Positions 49,561 to 61,689 are shown, counted from the stretch's first letter. The stretch: DNA of 64,000 nucleotides from Anarhynchus alexandrinus (GCA_008711295.1 VUYV01000073.1:788894-852893), one strand, 5' to 3'. The notes: generated by a model not told the origin, from the letters alone. Numbers and translations are program-made.

Positions 49561-50672
49561 ACATTTATATTGGCCATTTTGGATCTTTAAGACTGAAATA
49601 CCAAAATTAAGTTGTCATAATTTTTCATATGAATATGCTCTTACAAAGGCTAATAAGGAGTAGGCTAATTTGCATACTCAGTTAAGAAAATAAAACACAC
49701 AAATATCCTTACATGAATATAGAATAACACACATAACACTGTTTGCAACTGAATCTGGGTTTGATAGGTTCATTTTTCCTTTGGATTAACATCAAGACAA
49801 CATTTTGCCCAGTCACACCCATATTCATTTACAGAATTTAGCCCTAAGCCAATTCAGATGTAATTATTATTATTTCCTCCTACTTCCCTTTAAAGTACTG
49901 TAGGCATAGTTTGCTTTGAAATGAGCTGGCCAATTTTTTCCCATGAAGTACATAAAATAATCCACTACTTACAGCACTCACTTCTTTTCTCTCTCTACTT
50001 TACACAGCACATGGGGTTCTCATGACGAGAGAAAAGAAGAGATTATTTCTCTCTCCTTTTTAATTAATCCGTTTTGTACCAAAGCCATAGAAAGAAGGCA
50101 AAGATAACCTAGTCAAAAGGTTTTTTCTCTCATGACCTTCTCAGTGACGAGTTAACACGAAAATTGCTTGGAATCAGAGGCTGGGTGAGGTAGTGAACTA
50201 GCCATGCATCTTTATGGGTTTGGCTCAATGCTAGTTCCCATCAGACACATAAATTAAATTTGCGGTCTTGTCCTGAGCCTCGTTTGTACAAATCACAAGC
50301 TCCAAGAGGGCACGCTGTAAGTCACCCACGCAGGCAGCAGAGAGAGGCTGCTGGGTGCCCATGCTTTACTTCAGCTGTGGTCCTTGGCTCAGGCAGTCTC
50401 AGTATTTCCCACCAGCTCCTCATTCAGCCCCACTCTCGCCTCCGCCCTCACCTCCCAGCCCATCTCCCTTCCAAAAATCCCCACTCCTCTTCTTAAAAAA
50501 ACCCGCTTTTAACAGATGAGCTTGACATGAAGCATAGAAGAAACCATGGTTAAAATGGGGCAGTTTATGAGCAGCTGACAGGAAGAAAGTATCTGAAAAC
50601 CCTAAGTTAAAGTTGCTCTCCTGGCTAATATCATTGTTAATGATAATAATACTTAAAAAATCAAACGCCTCA
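49561..50672. other. Unique intergenic or intronic DNA, no gene seen
   Basis: AT-rich in its first half, with no coding or repeat signal recognised. Confidence 0.5.
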
Positions 50673-50725
50673 CTGAATTATCACATCACACTGAATTATC
50701 ACATCACACTGCATTATCACACTGA
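50673..50725. repeat. Tandem repeat, 18-bp unit x2.7
   Basis: CTGAATTATCACATCACA is present twice in exact copies (50673-50690 and 50691-50708). It is followed by a shortened third copy, CTGCATTATCACA. Confidence 0.93.
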
Positions 50726-51059
50726 ACCGAGGTGAGCAAAACCTTTATAAAAAATTCCAGAGCCTTAAAGGCTGTTTCAAGGCAGGAGTCGCTGTACTCG
50801 AAGAAGTGCATGGTGCTGTGAACTTCAGAGATGTAGCCTCCAGGACAACACCGGGGGAGCCTTCACACAGACGTGTTAGAAATTCTGCCCAAACTAGCTC
50901 AGCACAAGTCACAAGTAAACCGTAAATAGATAGTAATTCAGAGGGAGGAGAGAGAGCAAATAGCCAAAGATATTAAGATAAACAATGCATAATTATTCAA
51001 ATAGACTAAACATAAATAAAGCTGCGTGTGTATCTCTGTAGGCCCTCCAGGTCACTAAG
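50726..51059. other. Unique DNA, nothing seen
   Basis: Short stretch between the tandem repeat and the LINE. No feature is recognised. Confidence 0.5.
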
Positions 51060-52175
51060 GAATTAAGGACGCAATTAACAAGGATTAAGACATTTTCAAG
51101 AAGCTCAATTTATTATTTGCATTTGTCTTCACTGTAGTGGGGGATTTGGAAATTTATGGAAATGATGAGTGTGATAGTATGAAGATAAACATTTCTGAAG
51201 AAGATGTACTGGATCAAGTTGAGAAAACCAAGTTGATGAAGTTAAAAGAATCCAGGAGTGTTCAGAAGCAGCTAAACTTCAGAACAGTGACTGGCAAGAG
51301 CCTGCAATGCGACTTTGAAAAACAAGGGTGTTTCCCGAGACTAAAGAATTTCCCTGTTCCAAAAGATGAGTCAGAAATGAACGTAGGTAATGCCGACCCC
51401 AGGGCTGAGGATGCCCACTCTGTGCAACCATGGATGAGGTTAATTTGGGCATGCAGGCTCAGGCCAGCTGGGCTGCAGCTCTCCCCCCCCTCAAACCTAC
51501 AAAAAGCCCCAGCGAATTAAGGAAGTGGGAAGTGTCAGCGGGTTTTCAGAAATGCTTTTGCCAAAGCTCCTCATAGCACAGCGATGGGTCAAATAACAAA
51601 TTGTGGATTAGTACGATGCACCATAAATGGATTAAGTGATAGGAAACAAATAATCTTGGTACAGTCCTGCATGACAACGGTAAATGCTAAACCCCTGGTG
51701 ACTTAAAGGTTAACCCTCACGTCTTCCCATTTCCATTACATCTATTTGCTCATCGTGAGGTTTTATGAAGTGGCTGCCTGAAGAAAAAGGGGAACATTTG
51801 CCTTCAGGAAAGCTGGATTTTCCTTGACTCCATCACCCCCAGGACGACACTACTAGGTTGAACAGCCATGCCAAGGTTGGAGCTAACACATTATCCATTC
51901 TAATTTCTTACTATCAGGGATGTTATTTCACACCTTGCTGGCTGTGATTTTTCTTCTGCTGTGTCACCCTGCCACCTCAGAGCCTGGCCTGGGAAGTGGA
52001 GCAGGCGAATCGCAGAATGCCCCGGGCCCAGTGCTGTTCCTCGGATGATTTTTCACAATGATTTAGAGAGGAGTGACAAAGCGTCGCTGAAGTTTATGCA
52101 CACTGCTAAGACTGAAGGGCAGCATAAATTATGGAAGCCGGCGAGTGATTTCAGTAGATCACATGTATACACCCC
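51060..52175 (+). mobile_element. Ancient LINE fragment (L3/CR1-like), decayed ORF2
   Basis: Ordered landmarks of an L3/CR1 ORF2 are present. CATTTGTCTTCACTGTAG (about 51120) and the NISEEDVLDQVEKTKL peptide (about 51188-51235) match the linker before the reverse transcriptase. TTTTCAGAAATGCTTTTGCC (about 51543) matches 'DFQKAFDK'. AAGTGATAGGAAACAAAT (about 51634) matches the 'DRKQR' region. GGGCCCAGTGCTGTTCC (about 52024) plus FHNDLERSD and LKFMHTAKTEG (about 52051-52120) match the palm region, in which the FADD aspartates have been lost. An unmatched gap near 51670-51950 suggests an insertion or divergence. The 127-codon frame at 51137-51520 is a remnant of this element, not a gene. Confidence 0.72.
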
Positions 52176-53439
52176 AGGCATGTAAAATGTAGTCTGAAGA
52201 AGACAACGTAACACGTGCGTAGGTGATATAACTGTTTCTTGACATGAAATGGAATTCTCTTCACTTGGCGGTTTCAAGGAAAATTCAGTGTAGCTCACAG
52301 AAGACATCCCTCCCACCTCTCCCCGGACGCAGGTAATGACACTTAAGCAAATAAAATAGCATGAGCCACACGACATAAACAGACGGACACACCGCAGGCA
52401 GTTTCAGACCTCTGTATTCAGCAGGCTGTATCCCCTCTGTGGACATCATTGCTAAACAAGGGCTATGATTTGGGATTTGTCCTGTTGTTTGATATAGCCA
52501 GAGCGACAGCTGAAGAGATCCCGGGAAAGCTGATGGAAACAGAGGCATGGGTGACATTAGGTATGGCGAAAGCAGGAAGGGAAATGGGCCTTATCCAGCC
52601 AAACCTGCACGTGTCCACCCTCACTGCTCATACAGGCTGCTGGTGCCCAGCCCTCGTAGTGGTCCCAACTCACCCACTACCTCTGCCTCGCACCAAAGGG
52701 GCTCACGGGGGTCAAGAGCTTCCCAGCTCTCAGCCTGCGACAAGCCACCAGACTCATCACTTTTCCTATGTAGTCTGAGCCCGCTGCTGGATTGTCCTTG
52801 TCCCCCTGCTCCTCCTTCCCCACCCCACCGCCCTGCCGCTCCTCCCGGGACTTACAGCGCTGCCCCTTGCTAAAACGCGGAGGTGCTGCTGGCTCTGCCC
52901 CACAGCAGATGCTGGTGTGCCTCCACGCTGGGAAGCATTGAGCGGGGCAGAGCACCTCCTTGCAGGGTGCCAGGCTGGGGCAGAGATGCCTCACTGCTGG
53001 ACTCCTGAGGCTGCAGGTCCTCGCGAGTCCAGGGTGCCCTGCCCTGTCCCCAGCCTCCCATTCCCACTCCTCCCTTTGCACCAGCCCCGGTCTCGTCTGA
53101 TCTCCCAGTCAGCTGGTTCAGGAAGTTAAGCTGGCAGAAAACTAATCCTGCAAAGAAATGTGCAGCCACTTTAGCTCCCAAACCAGCTTACTACAAGGTC
53201 AAACAAATACCAGTGTCTGCCCGAGGGGCAAATGGAGGGGGAGAGATGGGAAAACACAGCCAGAGGTAAGGACGGGATGGCAGCAGTGCCCATGAGGGCT
53301 GTTTGGAGCTGTCTTGGAAGCACACCCTTAGGTACCAGCCTGCTGGCCACCATCAAAACTAAGGCTTGTCTGCACCTAAGCAGCAATGACAGCCTCAGGT
53401 CACGAAGGCTAGCTTTGAGATGAAAACCTACAGAGTTTG
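52176..53439. other. Unique, locally GC-rich DNA, no gene seen
   Basis: The part at about 52640-53110 is C-rich, which explains the several overlapping 100-130-codon frames on both strands. None has a recognisable domain. Confidence 0.5.
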
Positions 53440-53494
53440 GGCACCTCTCTGTTTAGGAGGCACCTCTCTGTTTTGGAGGCACCTCTCTTTTGGA
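53440..53494. repeat. Tandem repeat, 19-bp unit x3
   Basis: Units of the form GGCACCTCTCTGTTTTGGA occur at 53440-53458, 53459-53477 and (2 bp shorter) 53478-53494. Confidence 0.92.
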
Positions 53495-54560
53495 GCTCAG
53501 GGTCACACCTTTAGGCTTCAGCACTTACGCCCCATAGGAAGCAGTTAAGCTTTTTTTGGATCCCCTTTACCTTCTGGCATTGCTGTTACCGTCTGTGTGC
53601 TGGATTTAAGTAACCATTTTGAGATGCACATAGAAGAAACCCACAGTCAATGAGGAGAGCACAGAGAGGATTATTGCTCTGCTGTAATGGAGCCAAGACC
53701 ACTTGGCGATGATGCTCCAGGTATTCAAGGTCATCCAAGGACGATGTGAAAAACATTGCTTGCATTCTTGCCCAGGAGAGCAGAAAATCTGGAGTAGGCT
53801 GGAAAGGAAAGGGAGTCTCACAGGCATTGTATGTTTCCACAGAGTAGCCTGAGAAGAGCTCCTGCTACTTCAGGAGGAAATGCTGGAAGAGCAGAAAGGA
53901 GCTGGCATCACTGCTGCCTCCCGTGAGCTTCTCCTCTGCCCGTCACTGCCCTCTTCTTTGCAACAGTGGGAGGCTGCATGGCCAGGCAGCATCCCCTGCC
54001 TGCAGGCAGACCTCTCTCATACTGAGGTGAGACGCACAGAGGAACCTGCCCAAACCTCCTAGAAGGACAGAAAGCGGGAGCCACTGCCCTGTGCCAGCGA
54101 AAGAAATCTACCCAAAGCAACAGTTTTGCAAGCGGGGGGTGGGAAAGAATGAACTGCTTCAGTTAGGGAGGGCTCAAGGGGAAGGGAGTGGTAGCTTGGG
54201 TATTTTTCATCTAGACAATTAGGTCTGATCCTCCGGGCAGTGGGTGTTAGGCCAAGGCTGGAAAACTTTCCCTAAACCAGCAAAGCACAAAGCTTCCACG
54301 CAGTGTACGCTCAGCCCCAAGAACTTCCTGGTAACTCAGGTTATTGAGGCAGATTGTTGATTAGGATCCAAGAGAGGATTAGAAACTCTTTTAAGCATAA
54401 ATAGTATTTGCAACTGTGTGAGTTAAGCAAACGGATACAAGGGAAATCAAACCTCACGCTTCAGGGCATAAACTGCTCTCTTGTGAGTCAGGATCAACCT
54501 TTTTTTCCTCTATGCATAGCATCTCATAATTAGCGAGGGCTTGCTGTGGTTTTGATTTGC
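53495..54560. other. Unique intergenic or intronic DNA, no gene seen
   Basis: Short overlapping frames only. No repeat or gene signal is recognised. Confidence 0.5.
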
Positions 54561-54645
54561 TCTGAAGCATCAGTTACTGGCCGCTGCCAGAGGCGGGATG
54601 CTGGACTAGATAGACCCGTGATGTGTTTCTGTAGGGCAACTCTTT
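54561..54645 (+). mobile_element. L3/CR1-like LINE 3' tail
   Basis: The words CTCTGAAGCATCAG, GGCCGCTGCCAGAGGCGGG, ATGCTGGACTAGATAGACC match the 3' tail of the L3/CR1 clade (consensus about 'ctctgaagcatctggccactgtcggagacaggatactgggctagatggacc'). It is a short fragment in plus orientation. Confidence 0.75.
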
Positions 54646-54972
54646 TGTTCCTATATTGGCAAAGCTTTGTGGGAAAGCTTTGGTGATTCATGTCTTCAGC
54701 AGCTCCTGGTCTCACCGAACATCGGCCTCTCATTTCCATAAGCACCAAAGTCACTCTGAATTGCTACAGAAATAAAAAAGGCAAAGTTGCACGAAGGATT
54801 ATTTATCTACACGGTGCAGGCAGCATTTATTTACTAAATGCAAAGATGCTTTTTAGGACCTGCATGGGTCACTTTTGCTAGCAAGAAATTAATTATTTTC
54901 TGTATTCCATTTCAGCTGCAAAGAAGTCATGCAACTTTCAGAAGGTTTTGCGTTTTGAAAAATATATATTTC

Positions 54973-55018
54973 TGCGTGCGTGTGCGTACGCACATACATG
55001 CATGCATGTATATATATA
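54973..55018. repeat. 46-bp perfectly alternating purine-pyrimidine tract
   Basis: Every step from 54973 to 55018 alternates pyrimidine and purine, passing from GC/GT-rich to AT-rich steps. Nested palindromes occur: TGTGCGTACGCACA (54981-54994) and an 18-bp one centred on ATGCATGCAT (54994-55011). Such tracts are classic candidates for left-handed Z-DNA or cruciforms under negative supercoiling. Confidence 0.95.
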
Positions 55019-55559
55019 AATATAAGTTGGTCCAATAAAAGAGTTTGAATTACTAGCATTTCCTTACAAATTAAAGGCAGGCAAGGACCAGCAACGCAGG
55101 TGACAGAGCATGCACTAACAAAGTCTGCCTCTCCACGCTGCCTCTTTGATGTACCTCATCTTTGCCCTGAAGGAATTTCATTATCCTATGGTGAGCCAGT
55201 AATGAAATCTGTGCTCGGAATCAAGCCTTCATAGAAAACGATATCTTGACTCTTTGTTCTGTACAGACTAGCTGTGTGTGGTAGGAATATGTTTCTATTT
55301 GTGTGTGATCTGAGTGTACTTTGAATACTGATCTCCAGATAAAAAGGATAGAGATCTAATTTGACAAAATATTAAATTCCTCTATCTTGCTTTATCTAAC
55401 AAAATTCTGATGCTTATTATCGTGATGAACATTTGGGGCGATACTTGTAGTGTTCAGCATGTGTGAGAAAAATCTCTCCGTGGAGAATCGAATGGAGTGT
55501 CAAAGACCCTGATTTATAAAGAGTGCAGAGGGCTCTTAAGTACTATTTTTAGAACAATG
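55019..55559. other. Unique DNA, nothing seen
   Basis: No gene or repeat family is recognised. Confidence 0.5.
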
Positions 55560-55850
55560 CCGCAACAGATTTACACACAGAGAAAAAGCCCTCCTCTACA
55601 GTCACTTAGGAGCAAAGTAGCATTTCGCTGCATAATAATGAGGAATTAATTGCTCTTTGTCATCACTTTTTATGCAAATTGCCATAGAACATTTGCCCAA
55701 TGTGCATTTTACCTTTTAACAAAGAAAGTAGTCATGACAAACTAGACCAAATTTCATAAGCTAAAGACAAAAGTAGGCTGTACCATACATAAATTGCAGC
55801 TAGCAAGTCTATTCCTTTGAGGAACTCTATCAACTTCCCATGAAAGTCCA
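55560..55850. promoter_or_regulatory. Candidate conserved enhancer with octamer and SOX-type sites
   Basis: Repeat-free, AT-rich block with closely spaced developmental factor motifs: AATTAATT (55644-55651), CTTTGT (55655-55660, SOX/TCF-type) and the POU octamer ATGCAAAT (55672-55679), all within 36 bp. Further TAAT and CATAAATT cores follow. This looks like a neural or stem-cell type enhancer by family knowledge of SOX-POU pairing. Activity and conservation are inference. Confidence 0.35.
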
Positions 55851-58330
55851 TTAAAAAAAAAAAAAGAAAGGGTTTTCTTGGCCTGCGCGTCTAGTTAAAT
55901 TAAATTAAGTTCAATTATTAGACAATTGAAATTTCTTCTCATGGAATTTGCTTGTCACTCTTTGCAGCCTTTGTTTATTTTTTTCTTTCCACTTGGGATA
56001 ATCACCAAATATCACCATTTTTTTGTTTCCCTACTGACCGCTTTCAACCTTTTACTCGTATCATTATGTGAATTTCAGACATCGCAGGTTGCCAGCTGTT
56101 AAAAAATGTTTTGTTGGACTTCTATTTAAAAGTAAAAAAAAAATATTATCAACCTTGCATTTCACATATATATTTTCACAACATTTACATTTAGAGTAAA
56201 CTGACAATTCTTCAAAGAACACCGGAACTGCAACAGCAGTGGAATAACATTTGCTTTCAGCGTAAGAAAGAGAAATACATAATAAATCATCTTTGTTCTA
56301 CGCGAAGCTTTAATTTTTTAGTCATTCTGCAACTGACACTGCAAATTTGATGCCAAAATTACCTAGATGGCAGACCAGGTCAAAATGTAGACATCCTAAT
56401 GGGTTGCATTGTGTCAAAGCATTTTCTCCAGAAACATCTCAACGTGTTTTCTTTTCCCTGAGAAATGTAGGAAGGATATCACTGTGCAAGGAGTTTCTGT
56501 CTTGCATGCGCAATGAATTCATTTGGTGAACTAGTGGGTCTTTTCAATCTCCAGTTTCTACCAACTTCAAACATAATAGCGAGTTCCAGCAGAGTCCCTT
56601 TTTTATTCATATGCTATTCACAGCAGACCTTTGTAGTTCACAACTTCAAGTTAACATAGCAAAGAGCAGTTTTAAATCACTCCAGTAATCAGGGGTCGCA
56701 ATTATTTGCTGCAGCTACAAAATAAAAAAAAAGAAGTCGCACACACGCTGCAAGCCAATGCACTCTGCTTTCACCTCTAAGACAGAAAAATAACAGAGAC
56801 TTGACCTCTGCCTTAAGTGCTAACACTTCAGCAACACTATCTATTAATCAAAAAATATATGAATGCGGCTTATAAATCCCTCTGCATAGAAAGAGCCGTC
56901 TTCACCCTCACAGAAATTTATTTTCTGTCCTGGTCCTTGCTTAAAGTGCAAGAACTTCCCACAGCCTTTTTAAAAAAGCAAAAGCAATTGATGTGAGAAG
57001 TAAATGAATCGAACGGTTGTTAGTTATTTGAGTGGAAACCCACAGATTCATTGGGGTCCATAGTTCTTTGGTTAGTATTAGAGCTAAAAGCAAAATAAAC
57101 TGCCCCTGCAAAAGCCAAAGCCTTCAGTATAGTACTGAAGCACTCCAATCCCCACCTCAGAACTGCACGGTGTCAGGGATTTAGCCTGGAATTACAACTC
57201 CAAAATACTCCAATATCTACTCCACGGCCATCAGAGGCAGTGGGATCCACCACACCACTACGGCTGCTGTGTGCCTGCTGAGTGTCAGTACGTCTGCATC
57301 CTCCGTGTTCCCACCTGCCCTCCTGATGGTCCTTCTCAGGCTTCTGTTCAGCCAGCAGGCATCCCCGAACTCCACGAGGTTTCTTATGCTCCAGTCATGT
57401 TTCAGCTACACGAAGCACACATTGCTATTAGACTACACGATGCTCACACCTGTCCCTTAAATTTTACATTCGCGCATGTTGCTGTGTGTCACCTCCCACC
57501 CCTCCCTCTGAAGGCACACTGATGGGCACCTCGGCCATGCCCCGTAACACAGCAGCGTCTACCACCACCAGGCTCTGCTGAAGCTGGTGGATTTGAACTC
57601 TGCTTCCTCCTCCCTTTCATCTCCACTACCCATCTCCAGTGCCTCACTCTCTTCTCCCAGTCCTACCAGCACTGCATTGGTTTCATGGCTTTGTGTTTCC
57701 CGCCATCTGCTACGCCCTGAATGACTCATGGCTATATCTCCCCCGGCTGAAGCAGCAGCGTGCTCAGCAAAGTATGTCTTCTCTTGCAGAGGCGAAGGGA
57801 GGTACAGCTGCCACGATGGCAGCCCAGTGCTGTGGACCAAGGGAGAGGTCACCAGAGGCACAAGTGGCAGCCAGACATCCAGTTGGACATCCCACCACCA
57901 CTGCCAGTTGTGAAGAAACGCCTCATGACTTGTTTGTGACGACAGCAAGATGTCCTGGGCTGTGGCTGCACAGTCCAGCCTGGAAGGGAAGAAATTTATT
58001 TGCAGCAAAGGTCTGTTGCAGTTACCCACTGAAAGCAGAATCACAGGCACTAGAAAGTCAGAGATGTTACCAACCCAGGACCTTTGTTTGTGAGTAATAA
58101 TTATCTCAAGGCTTTTACTCTAATTAATGGATTTGGATCTAGTCAGCCACTGGTGCATGTGCATAGGTTCTCATTGATGTTAAAGACTATGTGGAGTAGA
58201 AGACTCCTTAGAAATAGCAGTTTCTCCTGAGATAATAGTGTTTTTTTCTTACCCATCTTCTGTTACTTCCCAAAATCATGACTTTGAACTAAATCTTGCC
58301 AGACTACTGGTGTCCTGAGACATGTCAGAA
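55851..58330. other. Unique intergenic or intronic DNA, no gene seen
   Basis: The frames at 57559-58050 (minus, 163 codons) and 57639-58097 (plus, 152 codons) overlap each other and neither shows a domain. A-runs occur at 55854-55864 and 56720-56730. Confidence 0.5.
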
Positions 58331-58602
58331 CTGAAACAAGAGGTAACGGGCACAAACTTGAACATAGGAAGTTCCATTTAAACATGAGAAGGAACTTCTT
58401 TACTTTGAGGGTGGCAGAGCACTGGAACAGGCTGCCCAGAGAGGTTGTGGAGTCTCCCACACTGGAGACATTCAAAATCCCCCTGGACGCTGTCCTGTGC
58501 AACCTGCTGTAGGTGACCCTGCGCTGGCAGGGGGGGTTGGACTAGGTGATCTCCAGAGGTCCCTTCCAACCCCTACCATTCCGCGATTCTGTGATTCTGT
58601 GA
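58331..58602 (+). mobile_element. CR1 retrotransposon 3' end (best-preserved copy)
   Basis: A 5'-truncated CR1 with all the expected words in order: ACAAGAGGTAACGGGCACAA, GGAAGTTCCATTTAAACATG, CTTTGAGGGTGGCAGAGCAC, GGCTGCCCAGAGAGGTTGTG, GGGTTGGACTAGGTGATCTC, CCTTCCAACCCC and the terminal ATTCTGTGATTCTGTG repeat. Of the copies in the window it is the longest recognisable and least diverged. Its short minus-strand frames are not genes. Confidence 0.97.
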
Positions 58603-59789
58603 GACCTAGATTGCTTAGAAATATCTCTGTGCTCTTGAATGGAAAAGTCTCATAACTGATATTTACTCTCTGGAGCACAAACACCACTCCGTCACATCTG
58701 AATTAACTGCTGTGTGCCCTTCTTGTTCTCCAGTCTCAGACGTTCTCCCTCCCTCAGCAGTGCTCAAGAGAGAGGAGCTTTTTTCCAATCCTCTTCTCCA
58801 TGTCTTCATTTGCAAGACCACCTTGTCAAGGCAGACGCTTTGTCTGTGCTCTCACAGTTTGCTGCAGATATTTTCACTTTTCTGGGTAACTGTAAAGACA
58901 GAGGTTGTTGAAAAATGGATTACAAGGCTTTTGAGCAAGCTGAGCTAAAACAAGGTTGAGCTTTGTCCACAATTGCCCTCAAACGACTTTTGGAGCTGAT
59001 TTGCCTCTGCTGATTCCTAGTGATAGGGGAATATGAATGGAGGTTTAAATATGTCATTACAGATGTCCTTGCTTTTGGAAGCAGACTCTGGGATCATCCA
59101 GACCTGCAGAATCAGGGAATTTGCCAGATTTGACCTCTGGAACACACACACACTGTAAAAAAAAATAAACTTTGAAAGCAGCACTAGAGCTAATGAAAAT
59201 CTCAGGAGGCAGCAATGATTTAACGACAAAATGAGCAAGGACAAAACCTTAACCTCGCTGGCTATCTCCAGGACTCGCTGTGGGCTATATTCGGACTGCC
59301 TCTCATGGCGCTGAGCTTCAAGGCACGGGAAGGCTGTTAGGATTGTGTTTGCTCTGGGGCTGACAAATTCTGGACTCCTTTAGGACCAATGGAAAGAATA
59401 ATCTTTAGGCCATTCATCCTATTTGTCTAGCATAGGTGTTGCAATTACTTTTCCCAAATTTCTGTATGTCAAACCAAAGTCTGGCAAGCCCAGCAAGCAG
59501 GCGATCTGAACAGTTTACTTCTCTTTTTTTGAAAAAGATAACCACCACAGAAGACCCTACCGTTTGAGTTAGTGACCACAGAACATGTTTTCGACTTATC
59601 GTGTAAACCTTAATGATTCCCGACCCTCAATTTCTTGACATACGAAGTCAACAGCTCCTTAAATTCTCTTTCTATTATGTTATCTGCATCTATTTTTTTA
59701 AAGGTCAGTGCCTGCCGTTTTGTCCTGCTTTGCTTCCTGACACTATAATTTTAGTCCCAGTAACAACACCCTGTTAACACTTCACTATA
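58603..59789. other. Unique intergenic or intronic DNA, no gene seen
   Basis: No gene or repeat family is recognised. Confidence 0.5.
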
Positions 59790-60075
59790 TTTCCGATATT
59801 ATATCCCACCAGCCCCTCAAAATATCATGCCGGAGATCTGATGCTCTGTGCATGGCAAATGTTCCTTTGTGGAGCTTTTGATGTGATGTCAAGCCACGCT
59901 GCGGAGACGTTACATTGTGGATCTTTGATATCGCGCACCACGACAACGTCTCCTTCGTAGCCGTCACAGCCACTGACTCAGGGCGTGCTGCTCGTACTGT
60001 CAGCGCTCCTGGAAACGCAATGTACCTGGGGTGTGTGAGAATCTGGTTGCGAAAAGCCATATGGTGCCTGGAGTA
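59790..60075. promoter_or_regulatory. Candidate regulatory block with raised CpG content
   Basis: Unlike its flanks, this block contains many CpGs (for example ATCGCGCACCACGACAACG at about 59929) and paired motifs such as CCATATGG (60057-60064) and TAATCAGTAATCAAC (60076-60090, just beyond). It has a CNE-like texture. The 91-codon minus-strand frame across it has no domain. Confidence 0.22.
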
Positions 60076-60090
60076 TAATCAGTAATCAAC

Positions 60091-61689
60091 TGTGAATTTC
60101 TTAATCACTGCAAAGAAAATGATGCAATTTCATGAGTTCTACCTGCACAACCCAGGAGAATATGTGCATAATTATTAATAAGGACTTAGAGCTGTGCACA
60201 GGACCAGGGCTTATCCAGGAAAGCTGATCTTTTTCACCCAGATGCTGCAGGGTAAAAGGTACTACGGAAGGAAATGACAATTTCCTCAATTAAAAGCCGC
60301 AAAATTTGTCCCTATTTTTCCTTTTTCACTCCTTCATTACCATTGTAAAGGTCAAGTTGCACAAGATCCACTAACATATTGCTCATGCATAGAGGCTCCG
60401 AGTCAGCATGGTTGAAGCCGAGACTGCAACAGAAGTTGTTGTGTGCGGTACTTTCATCTCCTCCCGAAGCATTTTAAATCAGGAATTACCTATCACCAGG
60501 AAGAAGCAATTTGTTTTTATAAATACGTGATTGAAATACCTTGCAATACACAGAGCTCTCCAACAAGTGGCACTATTAAGACTATTCAAGTTACGAGATT
60601 GATATGCAAATGAGATCTCAGAAAGGGATGTTGGGACATGTTTTACAATATTGGATTCCATTTAAAATCTTTTAAATTTACATATGAAGTATGATTGAAA
60701 TAGATATTCATAATTCAAATATTCTGGAAAGTTTTGTGTTATCCATAAAGAAAACACTGAAAAGTAGGTCAAGTGCCATAAGCTCAACCAGGCAGTCCTC
60801 TCTAAAGGGATAAAGTCATGGCAGTGTGGGGAAACGACCTAATTAAGACATTAGTAAAGGTAACATGTAAGCAGGAAATTTGTCCATAGTGTTGAGCTAA
60901 AACCAGTTGCTGAATGTGTGGATGTAGCCTTTTCTCGAGGACAGCATTGAAGAATTCGCGGCGAGTTATCCCTCAAATATTCATGGGGTAACTTCTAAAT
61001 TGTAGCTCTTCACATTTATTCTTACCTTATCTTGTTGTCGTTGCTTGACAAACTGTGGATCATTTTGAGAGACCGTACATGACATCTCTTCAAATAGTTC
61101 ATATTTGCCTAGAGTATATGTTTGGCTGTACTTCAAGAAAAATGGTCCAGACATAGTTACATTTACAAAAATTGAGGCGTGAAGATAGTTGATTGCAATG
61201 GAAAAAGGATCAGACTGGATTTGCTGATGGAATATATGCAGTTTGGGAATGAATTGGGAACCCAATGCATTAAAATGTAATATATGTGATATAAAGCCAG
61301 CATTTTTAAACAGTAGGTTTCATTCAGTCAGTGTAATATTCCTTCTGTCCTTTAAAATCAACTCTGTTTCATTTTTCCCCAGTTTTCTAGTGTTATAGGG
61401 AGATATAACGGACCATAATAAAATCAGGACCTGAATGATATACCGGAATCTGAACTCTGTCTTCCATTATGAGTTGACCACCCCGGTTACAAAATAATTA
61501 ATAGCATTTGGGTACCAAAAGCTGCATAGAGGTGTTTGGTGAGGTTTCAAAAAGCCAACATGCACAATCCCTGCTTGGCTCTAGCTTCTTTCACTCTGTG
61601 CCAATCTCCGTCCTGCACAAGTGCAATGTGGTTCACACTGAAGTCACTGCAAATTTTATCACAGAGTAAACAGAATTATAAAAGCTAAA
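60091..61689. other. Unique intergenic or intronic DNA, no gene seen
   Basis: AT-rich unique sequence with no coding or repeat signal recognised. Confidence 0.5.

Noticed and set aside
51137..51520. 127-codon ORF considered as a small acidic protein
   Set aside because: Its start aligns with the pre-RT linker of an L3/CR1 LINE and further RT remnants follow downstream.
57559..58097. Overlapping 163-codon minus and 152-codon plus ORFs
   Set aside because: Both strands are open in the same bases, which is typical of composition rather than coding; no motif in either.
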